From Cytophagaceae bacterium (lineage in GTDB: Bacteria; Bacteroidota; Bacteroidia; Cytophagales; Spirosomataceae), in the NCBI GenBank assembly GCA_027491315.1, contig JAIXWL010000008.1:62001-126000 (forward strand): a stretch of DNA of 64,000 bases, given 5' to 3'. The notes beneath the pieces were generated by a model that saw only the letters and a list, made by a program, of their open reading frames with translations, was not told the origin of the DNA and made no database searches. Shown in pieces: positions 19,391 to 27,303 of this stretch; the first letter of the stretch is position 1, and each line of letters begins with the position of its first letter. A program made the translations under genes and the position numbers.

Positions 19391-20382
19391 AATTGTGATT
19401 GGTTTAGATCTAAAATTTCTTGAGGGGAGGCGGCACCGGTTTCGCCTAATTTGTGGATGGAAATATGTGCACACAAGGTAGCAAATTCGCAGGCTTCTTG
19501 TATGCTGGCACCTGCAGCCTTGGCGGCAGAGAATCCAGCTACGACCATGTCGCCCGCGCCGACAGTGTCGATTGGGCCTTTGGCGGGTATGCCTGCTTGC
19601 CAATGAAAATGATGTTGGTCGGCATAAATTAAACCTCGATCACCTAAGGTAACCAAGGCACCTTGTTGGCGGCTATTCACCCAGTTTTGTACAATATTGG
19701 GTACTAAATTATTATCTTCTAATAAGGCCGGGTCGATGTTGAGAACATGGGCTAATTCTGACTCATTTACTTTTAATAGTACATTATTAGCAAATTTCCC
19801 CAGACTTCTTAAATCAGCTAAGCCTGTTTTTTGTTGCTTTTGCAAAGCATTTTGCAACTTTTCAAGGAGTATTTGATTCAATAATGGATAGCGGAATTGC
19901 TCATTGATGATCACCCAATCATACTGGGCCAGTTGATCACAAAGTGCATTGACTAAGTCATTACTCGCCTGTGTGATATCTTTTTTTTGTGTTCCAAAGT
20001 CGATACGATTCAATTCCACATCTCCTAACATGGGTTTAGAATAGGTGGGAGTATCCATACCTTTCGTTTCACGCAAATTGTCGGACTGAATAGCTAGATT
20101 TTGGCAGTGGAAGTTCATGTCGCGACCAAAAATATCGGACCCAATTAATCCAAATGCGGAGGTGGGAACACCCAAGACAGCTAGGTTTTTGGCTACGTTT
20201 CCCGCTCCACCTAAACCTGTTTTCGGGGATTTCGCCCAGTGAACTTCTTTGTTTGTTTCAACAGATATATCGCCGGTATTTTCAATTTTTTGAAAGTAAA
20301 AATCAATGGCAAAATCTCCTATGACTGCTATTTTTAGGGATGAAATGCGGCCAAGGATATGCTGTAATTGTTCGGGGGACAT
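19387..20382 (-). CDS. PfkB-family carbohydrate kinase (HldE kinase-domain-like)
   Basis: 331 residues of ribokinase fold. AVIGDFAIDFYF at the N-terminus and GLGGAGNVAKNLAVLG resemble the kinase half of HldE/RfaE. The C-terminal signature PIDTVGAGDMVVAGFSAA holds the catalytic Asp and the anion-hole GAGD. There is no cytidylyltransferase domain. It is translationally coupled to the epimerase downstream, so it probably phosphorylates the sugar that the epimerase makes or uses; that link is inferred. Confidence 0.82.
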   Translation of the reverse strand: MSPEQLQHILGRISSLKIAVIGDFAIDFYFQKIENTGDISVETNKEVHWAKSPKTGLGGAGNVAKNLAVLGVPTSAFGLIGSDIFGRDMNFHCQNLAIQSDNLRETKGMDTPTYSKPMLGDVELNRIDFGTQKKDITQASNDLVNALCDQLAQYDWVIINEQFRYPLLNQILLEKLQNALQKQQKTGLADLRSLGKFANNVLLKVNESELAHVLNIDPALLEDNNLVPNIVQNWVNSRQQGALVTLGDRGLIYADQHHFHWQAGIPAKGPIDTVGAGDMVVAGFSAAKAAGASIQEACEFATLCAHISIHKLGETGAASPQEILDLNQSQL

Positions 20383-20581
20383 GCGTACAGGGTATAGTTT
20401 GAAATAATAGGTTTATAATCCTGTAAAGCTAAATAAAAATCAGGAAAAGAGTGGGGAAAGGAAATGGTAAATTGTGATATTTATACTTGGTGACATGTTG
20501 AAGATAATTGAAGCATGCTGTTTTTATTTAGCTTTCAAAAAACAAATTTCCCAATTGAATCTACATAGTAAATTCTATCTT

Positions 20582-21070
20582 CTACATCTTTATTGGAATC
20601 CATATTTCCTCCTCTGAATTTGGATCATTATTTTTATATTTTTCTCCCAAGACTTCAAAATGTGGTCGATGATCTAGTTCATATTGACTTGATGGTAACC
20701 ACGAACCAAAGATATATTCAAAGATTTGAGAATTAGCACTTAAACCTTGGTAGTCAAATACCGCATAATGCCCGCCAGGTAATTGTAATTCGTTCATTCC
20801 ATAGGGAATGTGAGCACTCGGACTTACTTCTAAACAGGCCCATTTTTCAAAGTTATTCGAAATGGAAAAATGTGAAAAATAATTCGGAGGGTAGTTTTGT
20901 AGTGATATTAAATTGGAGGAAAGAACCTGAGTTATTTCCTGGCGTCTAGGAATGAAGTTAGCCCAAAGTTGACCTGTTTTATTGGTTTGTAAGCTCATTT
21001 CTAAGTGTAAACCAATAAGTCTTTTGTTATGAATAAACTCTATACGGGGTGTCAATGTTGGAAAATGCAT
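20582..21070 (-). CDS. GyrI-like small-molecule-binding domain protein
   Basis: 162 residues. The pattern RIEFIHNKRLIGLHLEMSL...LWANFIPRR...ACLEVS...LPGGHYAVFDYQG...IFGSWLPSSQYELDHRPHFEVLGEKY...EEEIWIPI is the GyrI-like/AraC effector-binding (SOUL-like) fold. No DNA-binding domain is attached, so it is probably a stand-alone ligand binder. It is nine bases downstream of the DUF1801 gene, likely one transcript. This pairing is common in accessory regions of Bacteroidota. Confidence 0.75.
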   Translation of the reverse strand: MHFPTLTPRIEFIHNKRLIGLHLEMSLQTNKTGQLWANFIPRRQEITQVLSSNLISLQNYPPNYFSHFSISNNFEKWACLEVSPSAHIPYGMNELQLPGGHYAVFDYQGLSANSQIFEYIFGSWLPSSQYELDHRPHFEVLGEKYKNNDPNSEEEIWIPIKM

Positions 21071-21079
21071 AAAGGAGAA

Positions 21080-21538
21080 TTATGGTTTTTTAAACATGCG
21101 TTCATAACGGCTTATCCAATCTGCCACTGTTATTTTTTGGGCTAATTGAGCGATTAATTCATAGGGTATATCCTCCATTTTTTTGAATCGAATACAACTT
21201 TTGCCCATATCTAATTTAGATGTAGCATACTTTGGGTATTCAGCTTGGAACCATTGAAGTAAATGGTCATCTGCATATAAGCCCATGTGATACAAGGCAA
21301 TAAAGTTCTTTTGGGAAGCGATGCTCAGGAAGGGCAGAGGTTCATTTTTTTTACAATGGTAGCCCTCAGGATAGGTTGCTAAGGGAACTACATAGCCAAT
21401 CATGCCATAACTCATGGATTCTTCAAAACCAGGAGGAAGATGTTGAACTATGGTTTGTCGAAGTTTAGCGATGATTGCTTTTCTGTCATCTGCTAATTGG
21501 TTTTGATAATCATCTGGGGAAATAGCAGTTGTGGACAT
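21080..21538 (-). CDS. DUF1801 domain protein (YdhG-like)
   Basis: 152 residues from the ATG at 21538 (MSTTAIS). The open frame to 21646 runs into a large hairpin and is not used. Family landmarks are PPGFEESMSYGMIGYVVPL, FLSIASQKNFIALYHMGLY and MGKSCIRFKKMEDIP. The fold is known from structural genomics; its function is not. It is upstream of the GyrI-like gene. Confidence 0.75.
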   Translation of the reverse strand: MSTTAISPDDYQNQLADDRKAIIAKLRQTIVQHLPPGFEESMSYGMIGYVVPLATYPEGYHCKKNEPLPFLSIASQKNFIALYHMGLYADDHLLQWFQAEYPKYATSKLDMGKSCIRFKKMEDIPYELIAQLAQKITVADWISRYERMFKKP

Positions 21539-21641
21539 GGAGGAGATCTTAGATTTACTAAAGTAGTAAATTTGAAAATTATTCGGGAATCCCTCTGACA
21601 AGTTTCCATTTTCAACCTTATCAACTTTTTTGGAATGCCCT

Positions 21642-21720
21642 GGCAAAGAAGCGGATTTCTAAGCACTATATTAGTTTCATTATCATAGAAATATAGAACT
21701 AGGGAAATCCGCTTTTTGCC
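21642..21720. repeat. 79-bp long imperfect hairpin
   Basis: Outer arms of about 18 bases at 21642-21659 and 21703-21720 match except for one inserted base and share AAGCGGATTTC/GAAATCCGCTT. An inner 7-bp pair CTATATT/AATATAG continues the stem. It lies upstream of the DUF1801 gene in the 275-bp gap 21539-21813. Nothing else is visible in that gap. It may be a miniature palindromic element or a strong RNA hairpin. Confidence 0.6.
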
Positions 21721-21813
21721 AAGATATTGTTAAGAGTAATTCTATACTTTAATAGCTTCTAGAAATTCTAATATAATCGAAACTGTTCAAGTAATTTCAA
21801 ATTTAAACAATAC

Positions 21814-22224
21814 TTATTGGGGAGGAAAAACAGAGCTTACTAGCTTAGCTTGTTCACTGGATGTACCCAATGAAAACGTAACGCTAGTAGGACTATTCGC
21901 AGAAATGGGGGTAGTCTTACCGTCAAATGGTGTTACTATTAAGTTTTCAATACCTTGACACAAGGGACCGCCTTGGGGTGAGCTACCATCACTCTGCCAT
22001 AATCCATTATAAATCATGCCATAGGTACCTCCAGCAGGAACGGCATAAGTAGTGGTAACTTCATCAATGACAGTTACTAAAGTACCACTTAAGATTGGCC
22101 AACCTATTGCATTTGGATTGTCAATGGTGTGAATTGGATTGGTAAGAGGGCCTGTTTGTACATGTAGAACATAGGTATTGTTCTTAGCAGAAACAAATGT
22201 GAACTTAGCTTTTAAATTTGACAT
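21814..22224 (-). CDS. Orphan 136-residue protein
   Basis: I do not recognise a family. The protein has no signal peptide and no membrane segment. It is rich in Thr, Gly, Pro and Ser and predicted mostly beta (KFTFVSAKNNTYVLHVQTG, GTLVTVIDEVTTTYAVPAGGTYGMIYNGLW, PTSVTFSLG). This suggests a small beta-sandwich or jelly-roll-type cytoplasmic protein. It sits alone, with a palindrome-rich 639-bp stretch upstream and a 275-bp gap downstream. Such isolation suggests horizontal acquisition. Confidence 0.55.
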   Translation of the reverse strand: MSNLKAKFTFVSAKNNTYVLHVQTGPLTNPIHTIDNPNAIGWPILSGTLVTVIDEVTTTYAVPAGGTYGMIYNGLWQSDGSSPQGGPLCQGIENLIVTPFDGKTTPISANSPTSVTFSLGTSSEQAKLVSSVFPPQ

Positions 22225-22380
22225 AATAATTAGAGATTATTTCCTACTCGTAGGCTTTTCGGTTTCCGCCTCTCATTGAATTGATTGAATGAGAACAATC
22301 CGTTTTTAAAGTGGTATCTGCTCCACTTTTATCTTTTTTGTCACCTTGGGTGGTCAGCCCTATTTGACCTTGGTTATCAA

Positions 22381-22420
22381 TGCTTGCCGGTAAGGATATC
22401 CTTTTATAGTTTGGTAAGCA
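22381..22420. repeat. Nested palindrome (two-level hairpin)
   Basis: TGCTTGCC (22381-22388) pairs with GGTAAGCA (22413-22420) with one G-U. The loop contains a perfect 12-bp palindrome AAGGATATCCTT (22392-22403). Confidence 0.65.
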
Positions 22421-22496
22421 TTTTATACAAATTGTTTAAGTAGAACTTTTGACAATTACTAACCTGAAATCAACTTTGCAGGTCATAAATGCTTCC

Positions 22497-22535
22497 AAAT
22501 CTAGCTTTTCACTTTAATTACTATGAGCTAGATTT
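22497..22535. repeat. Inverted repeat with perfect 10-bp arms
   Basis: AAATCTAGCT (22497-22506) and AGCTAGATTT (22526-22535) with a 19-base loop. Confidence 0.7.
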
Positions 22536-22636
22536 TACCTTGTTAAGTTTTTTTTTGTTAAGCGAAATTTAAATTCTTGAGTTTGTAGATAAAATCACCC
22601 TAATAGATAGGATATGAAGGCTTTGTTCTGAATTTC

Positions 22637-22689
22637 AAATAGGCCTATTTTTTGTAAACAAAAATTTAAATTCCCAAGATTGGGAATTT
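22637..22689. repeat. Three abutting palindromes
   Basis: A perfect 14-bp palindrome AAATAGGCCTATTT (22637-22650) is followed by TTTTTGT/ACAAAAA (22649-22664) and then by AAATTCCCAA/TTGGGAATTT with a 2-base loop (22668-22689). Each is perfect, and they are packed end to end. Confidence 0.75.
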
Positions 22690-22735
22690 CCAATGAGGCC
22701 TAAAGTTGATTTTTGTCCTAAGGGTTAGATTTATT

Positions 22736-22797
22736 CATGGGTTTAAACCCGTGCAAAGGATAAGGAAGGAAGTTTTTAAGGCATTCAAAAGATGCCT
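22736..22797. repeat. Two further hairpins
   Basis: An 18-base palindrome CATGGGTTTAAACCCGTG (22736-22753, one wobble), then AGGCAT/ATGCCT with a 7-base loop (22779-22797). Confidence 0.65.
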
Positions 22798-22820
22798 AAG
22801 GATAGTTGGATAAAAATAAC

Positions 22821-22853
22821 AGCTTTGTCAAATTTTAAAAATTTGACAGAGCT
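22821..22853. repeat. 33-bp palindrome, copy 1
   Basis: 16-base arms around a single central base (22837) with one mismatched pair that is U-G in RNA. The core is TGTCAAATTTT. It is closely related to the 33-bp palindrome at 24661-24693. It lies 11 bases past the Fic gene stop. Confidence 0.8.
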
Positions 22854-22863
22854 AAACAAGTCC

Positions 22864-23661
22864 TTAGGCTTTCGGATTGGATTTTTCTCTTTCTAGGCCA
22901 ATTTGATTGACCGTTTCATATAAAAACTTGGCATTGACTAATAGGCGATCAATTTCTTGGTCAAAGAATGAAGCAGTATGTTCATTCCATTTTTTAGGAT
23001 TTTGATCTAATTCTCGGAAACTTTTAGAAAGCGTGGATATGTATTCTTTCTTTTGGGGAGCGTCATTGATGAAAATAGGAGGATATAAATCATACATCAG
23101 CATCCAGTTTTTAGCCACCCTAGTTACCCGACCGTTTCCGTCCAAAAAGGGATGAATACGTATTAATTCATGGTGAAAATAGATGGCTCGAATGATGGGG
23201 TTTGAGATAAATTGCATCCAATAAAACAGCTCAGACACCAAGCCGGGGACTTCGTTTTTGTCTGGACAAATATGGGCCCCAACTTGAACTAAAGATTGTC
23301 TGTAACGATTCGGATGAATGACATTGGTTTCCGGGGAGACGAGCCGAAGTAATTGAAAAAGCTGAACTTCTTTTTCGAAGTTTTGGTGCGAAATAATTTC
23401 CTCAATGACAAAATCCAGCGAAACCTTCAGGTTTTTTAAATATTCTTCTGCCTCCTCCTCATTCTGAGCCTCCATTTGGGCATTTTTGATGCTGAGAAGT
23501 TCTTGAAGCTCTTGTACATTGGTCAAATAAGTATCCAATAAATCATCATCTAAATGATGCCGACTGTAGATAATAAGACGGTATATCGATTTAACTAAGT
23601 GGTTAATTTCATTAATTTTAGCTTGATTGACATTTATTTCTTCAATGGGTAATAATTCCAT
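22864..23661 (-). CDS. Fic-domain protein
   Basis: 265 residues. The Fic motif HPFLDGNGRVTR occupies residues 170-181 with catalytic His170, and the flap/partner segment with YRQSLVQVGAHI lies upstream. The core is that of enzymes that transfer AMP or related groups to target hydroxyls. I see no clear (S/T)xxxE(G/N) inhibitory helix within the protein and no adjacent small antitoxin gene. The N-terminal ~90 residues are helical and acidic (EAQNEEEAEEYL). It is bracketed by two copies of a 33-bp palindrome, a sign of a mobile or accessory locus. Confidence 0.88.
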   Translation of the reverse strand: MELLPIEEINVNQAKINEINHLVKSIYRLIIYSRHHLDDDLLDTYLTNVQELQELLSIKNAQMEAQNEEEAEEYLKNLKVSLDFVIEEIISHQNFEKEVQLFQLLRLVSPETNVIHPNRYRQSLVQVGAHICPDKNEVPGLVSELFYWMQFISNPIIRAIYFHHELIRIHPFLDGNGRVTRVAKNWMLMYDLYPPIFINDAPQKKEYISTLSKSFRELDQNPKKWNEHTASFFDQEIDRLLVNAKFLYETVNQIGLEREKSNPKA

Positions 23662-23798
23662 ATCGTCTTATTCTTAGTGATTTTTATGTAATAATCATGG
23701 CACTAACGAATTAATCGCAAGAATATTGGGGAGATGGAAATAAGAATCAATTCAATAGCGAGTCTTCAAACAGATTGCGGTCATTGGGTAGGATGCCA

Positions 23799-24521
23799 TT
23801 AATTATCCTTAATTTCAGTTTCCTTGAAATGCGAAGAATTGGCTTTTCGGAAAATTTCATAATACAGCCCAATAACTAAAAAATCTCGACCAATTTCATC
23901 GTTTATTTTATAGTCGAATTGATGCAAAAGGCCAATTTGCAGCGTGGTAACTTTGGATGGTTTATAATTCAGCGCAACTAAAAATCGATTTCGTTCAAAG
24001 TAAGGTTCCTTATCCGTGAAGAAAAACTCATTGCTGACACTTACTTGAAAAGCTTGGTATTCATTTCGAACGCGTCCTAAAGGCAAGGCGGCCCCCATGC
24101 GATAGCGAAAACGATTTCGGTAGCCATTGCTGGTATACCTAAATTCCTGGCGAAATCGTTGTTCAATTTTTATTTTACCGATGGATTGTGATAGTGTTAT
24201 TTGTGGCCAAAGTCTGAATTCATCATTGTTTTTTGGCAGTAGAAAATTTCCCCCTTCCTTGTAGGTTTGATAGCTACCAGCACCCAAGGTTAACTTAGCG
24301 TTTTTGTGTACTTGGTAATTTATGCCTCCTTTGTATTCATAATAATGGAAGTTATTATAAAAGTTTATAGAGCGAATTTGGCCTTCTCCCCAAATGCTCC
24401 AAACATCGTTTACATTATAATTGGCATTTAGGATATTCCAACTTCCAGGCTTGGTATTTTGGGCTTGGAGAGCCTGAGTAGCCATACCTGTGATGAACAA
24501 GTATAATGTAATTTTTTTCAT
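23799..24521 (-). CDS. DUF2490 outer-membrane beta-barrel protein
   Basis: 240 residues from the ATG at 24521, which gives a clean signal peptide (KKITLYLFITGMATQALQAQ). The frame to 24548 is not needed. Alternating strands (WNILNANYNVNDVWSIWGEGQIRS, QRFRQEFRYTSNGYRNRFRYRMG, ERNRFLVALNYKPSK) match DUF2490, a small outer-membrane barrel family of Bacteroidota of unknown role. It is the last gene of the accessory stretch before glmM. Confidence 0.82.
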   Translation of the reverse strand: MKKITLYLFITGMATQALQAQNTKPGSWNILNANYNVNDVWSIWGEGQIRSINFYNNFHYYEYKGGINYQVHKNAKLTLGAGSYQTYKEGGNFLLPKNNDEFRLWPQITLSQSIGKIKIEQRFRQEFRYTSNGYRNRFRYRMGAALPLGRVRNEYQAFQVSVSNEFFFTDKEPYFERNRFLVALNYKPSKVTTLQIGLLHQFDYKINDEIGRDFLVIGLYYEIFRKANSSHFKETEIKDN

Positions 24522-24660
24522 TAAATTGAATATTGGTGTAAAAAGCAAAGTTTTGGTTTACATTAAAACTTTGCCAATATAAGATTTCAACTCCTCCTTT
24601 AGGAATTGGAAAGTCCTGGCAAATTTAAGCAAAGGATTTTAACTAAATTGAATTGATTGG

Positions 24661-24693
24661 AGATTTGTCAAATTTTCAAAATTTGACAAATCT
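24661..24693. repeat. 33-bp palindrome, copy 2
   Basis: Perfect 16-base arms around a single central C (24677); the arm contains TTTGTCAAATTTT. It lies in the 236-bp divergent gap between the DUF2490 gene and glmM. It shares length, symmetry and core with 22821-22853. Confidence 0.85.
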
Positions 24694-24757
24694 TAGGTTT
24701 TTTCCTGAGCTATTTTCGTAATTTTATACTCTGTTTCCCAATTAAAACTTTTGTATT

Positions 24758-26146
24758 TTGGCCTTAATCAAATCAATTTCTGGAATTCGTGGTACCATTG
24801 GCGGAAAGCCTGGTGAAGGACTTAGCCCAATCGATGTCGTTACTTTTGCTGCGGCTTATGGTACTTGGCTTCGTCGAAATAACCACCCATCCAATTCCAT
24901 CGTGATTGGTCGAGATGCCCGTATTTCAGGGGAAATGGTTTCTTCTTTGGTATCCAATACCTTGATTGGATTAGGATGGAATGTGTTGGATATAGGATTG
25001 TCTACTACTCCCACTGTTGAATTGGCTGTGCCTTGGACAAAAGCTGCCGGAGGTATTATCATCACCGCTAGTCATAACCCTGCCCAATGGAATGCTTTAA
25101 AATTATTAAACTCTGAGGGTGAGTTCATCTCAGATGCCGATGGAAAAGCCTTATTGCAAATAGCCGAACAACAAGATTTTCAATTTGCTGAGGTGTTACA
25201 ATTAGGTAAAATCACGCAAGATGATACCTTCCTAGATCAACATATTCAACATGTACTAGACCTTCCTTGGGTGGATGTTAATGCCATTGTATCCTCTAAA
25301 TTCCGCATTTTAGTAGATGCCGTGAATTCAACGGGAGGTATCGTGGTCCCTCATTTATTAAAAGCCCTGGGTGCCGCTCACGTGGATGTAATCTTTGGTG
25401 AACCCAATGGTCATTTTGCTCATAACCCAGAACCACTTCCTGAAAACTTGACCGAAATGATTCAACAAATGAAGTCGGGAAATTACGACCTCGGTATCGT
25501 GGTTGACCCTGACGTGGATCGTTTGTGTTTTATCAATGAAGATGGAACGCCATTTGGTGAAGAATATACTTTGGTGGCTGTGGCCGATTATGTTTTATCG
25601 AAGCAAGTGGGTAATACCGTTTCTAACTTGTCCTCAACACGTGCTTTGAGGGATGTTACTGAATCCAAAGGGGGGCATTATTTTGCCGCTGCCGTAGGTG
25701 AAGTTAATGTGGTGAATCAAATGAAGGCTCAAAAGGCCATCATAGGTGGAGAAGGTAATGGAGGAGTAATTTTCCCTGAATCACACTATGGCCGCGATGC
25801 ACTGGTAGGTATAGGTTTGTTTTTAACGCATTTAGCCAATTCAGTTAAGAAAATATCTGAACTGAGAGCTTCTTATCCTGCCTATGTGATTTCTAAGAAT
25901 AAAATAGAGCTTTCTGCTAATTTGAACGTGGATTTAATCCTTGATTCGATTGCTAAAGCTTATCAAGAATACAATGTCAATACGATTGATGGGGTCAAAA
26001 TCGACTTCCCGAATGGATGGGTGCATTTGCGTAAATCCAATACGGAACCCATCATTCGAATTTATGCGGAAGCTTCTACGGAAGAACAAGCCAACACTTT
26101 TGCTCAACAAATTATGAATGCGATTGAAAAGATCGCACAGTCTTAA
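24758..26146 (+). CDS. glmM: Phosphoglucosamine mutase
   Basis: 462 residues of the alpha-D-phosphohexomutase fold; it converts glucosamine-6-P to glucosamine-1-P for cell-wall precursors. The phosphorylated Ser105 is in ITASHNPAQWNALK. The metal loop reads DPDVDR in place of the common DGDADR. The sugar-binding loop is GEGNGGVIFP, and the phosphate-binding C-terminus is RKSNTEPIIRIYAEA. The start is a TTG (24758); no ATG is in reach. Phosphomannomutase is the alternative. It lies five bases before the cysteine desulfurase gene. Confidence 0.88.
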   Translation: MALIKSISGIRGTIGGKPGEGLSPIDVVTFAAAYGTWLRRNNHPSNSIVIGRDARISGEMVSSLVSNTLIGLGWNVLDIGLSTTPTVELAVPWTKAAGGIIITASHNPAQWNALKLLNSEGEFISDADGKALLQIAEQQDFQFAEVLQLGKITQDDTFLDQHIQHVLDLPWVDVNAIVSSKFRILVDAVNSTGGIVVPHLLKALGAAHVDVIFGEPNGHFAHNPEPLPENLTEMIQQMKSGNYDLGIVVDPDVDRLCFINEDGTPFGEEYTLVAVADYVLSKQVGNTVSNLSSTRALRDVTESKGGHYFAAAVGEVNVVNQMKAQKAIIGGEGNGGVIFPESHYGRDALVGIGLFLTHLANSVKKISELRASYPAYVISKNKIELSANLNVDLILDSIAKAYQEYNVNTIDGVKIDFPNGWVHLRKSNTEPIIRIYAEASTEEQANTFAQQIMNAIEKIAQS

Positions 26147-26151
26147 CATTT

Positions 26152-27303
26152 ATGTCGAATACCATCACGCCTATCTATTTGGACAATGCGGCCACTACAC
26201 CCATTGACCCAAAAGTTTGGCAAGAAATGCAGCCGTATTTTGAAAATTTCACGGCTAATCCCTCCTCTATTCACGCTCATGGCCGACAAGCCAAAGTGGC
26301 GATAGAGCGGGCGCGCAAGACCATTGCGACCTTATTGAACGCTTCTCCTTCAGAGATTTTCTTTACTTCGGGAGGAACAGAGGCAGATAATACGGTCATT
26401 CAATCAGCTGTTTTGTATGGTGGGGTTAAAACCATCATCACTTCTCCATTGGAACACCATGCGGTTTTGCATACGGCAGAGGCCTGGATGAAACTAGGTT
26501 TGGTCGATTTGAAAATAGTACAATGTTTACCTGATGGTACCATTGATTTGTCGGATTTAGAACGCCTATTGCAAGAAAACCCTCATGCTCTGGTGACCTT
26601 GATGCATGGAAATAATGAGATTGGTAATTTGTTGGATTTGAATGCCGTAGGTGCGCTTTGTGAGCAATATGGTGCTACATTTCATTCAGATACCGTTCAA
26701 ACCATGGGGCATTATCGCCATGATATGTCGCAATTACCTGTTAATTTCATTGTGGGTGCAGCTCATAAATTTCATGGTCCTAAGGGTATTGGTTTTCTGT
26801 ATGCCAAAGCGGGTTCCAAGTTTCATCCCTTGATGCACGGTGGGGCTCAGGAGCGAAATCAACGAGGAGGAACGGAAAATGTGTATGGAGCCATTGGCTT
26901 AGCCAAAGCATTGTCCATTGCCTATGAAGAAATGGATGAACATGAGGCTCATATCAAAGGTTTGAAAGTTTATTTCATCGAAGGCTTGAAAAAAGCATTC
27001 CCTAATGTGGAGTTCAATGGTAAATCAGGTGACGTAGAAAATAGTTTATATACTGTTCTGAACGTGCGTTTTCCTCAGGTAGCCGATGGTGATATGCTTT
27101 TGTTTCAGTTAGATATTGAGAAAATTTCTGCATCAGGTGGTAGCGCCTGTTCTAGTGGAACATCGGTGGGCTCCCATGTACTTTCTGCCTTGAATCCAAA
27201 TGCGACCGGTGCGGCTGTTCGTTTTTCTTTCTCAAAAAACAATACCCAATCGGAGATCGATCGGGTATTGGAGGTATTGAAGAAATTGATTCCTGCGTCT
27301 TAG
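26152..27303 (+). CDS. Cysteine desulfurase (IscS/NifS type)
   Basis: 383-residue PLP enzyme that takes sulfur from cysteine for Fe-S clusters and tRNA thiolation. YLDNAATTP at the N-terminus, the PLP Lys206 in [11 protein letters not shown], and the sulfur-accepting Cys333 in [11 protein letters not shown] identify a class V group I desulfurase. There are no isc or suf genes alongside. The stop interlocks with proS (shared TTAG). Confidence 0.93.
   Translation: MSNTITPIYLDNAATTPIDPKVWQEMQPYFENFTANPSSIHAHGRQAKVAIERARKTIATLLNASPSEIFFTSGGTEADNTVIQSAVLYGGVKTIITSPLEHHAVLHTAEAWMKLGLVDLKIVQCLPDGTIDLSDLERLLQENPHALVTLMHGNNEIGNLLDLNAVGALCEQYGATFHSDTVQTMGHYRHDMSQLPVNFIVGAAHKFHGPKGIGFLYAKAGSKFHPLMHGGAQERNQRGGTENVYGAIGLAKALSIAYEEMDEHEAHIKGLKVYFIEGLKKAFPNVEFNGKSGDVENSLYTVLNVRFPQVADGDMLLFQLDIEKISASGGSACSSGTSVGSHVLSALNPNATGAAVRFSFSKNNTQSEIDRVLEVLKKLIPAS

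Larger units (their letters stand above)
22225..22863. other. 639-bp non-coding stretch packed with palindromes
   Basis: No open frame of note on either strand. From 22271 to 22853 there are at least ten successive inverted repeats, listed separately where strong. The weaker ones are TCTCATT/AATGAGA (22271-22294) and AAAGTGG/CCACTTT followed by a T-rich run (22308-22329). A direct repeat TTGTTAAG occurs twice (22541-22548, 22555-22562), and AGGCCTA recurs at about 22641 and 22696. It does not match RNase P, tmRNA or SRP RNA landmarks. Confidence 0.6.

Noticed and set aside
18107-19603. Longer N-terminus of the AGE epimerase up to 19603
   Set aside because: The extra 71 residues are Arg/Cys-rich, lie in the PfkB gene in another frame and have no family match; the ATG at 19390 makes an ATGA overlap.
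10737-20382. A sialic-acid catabolic locus (esterase, epimerase, kinase)
   Set aside because: There is no NanA lyase, sialidase, NagA/NagB or sialic-acid transporter, and the genes are in separate transcripts. Only the separate enzymes are supported.
22225-22863. RNase P, tmRNA or SRP RNA gene in the large gap
   Set aside because: None of the conserved landmark sequences of these RNAs could be found on either strand.
22864-23661. Fic toxin-antitoxin pair with the 136-residue protein as antitoxin
   Set aside because: The two genes are 639 bp apart and the small protein has no helical antitoxin-like motif.
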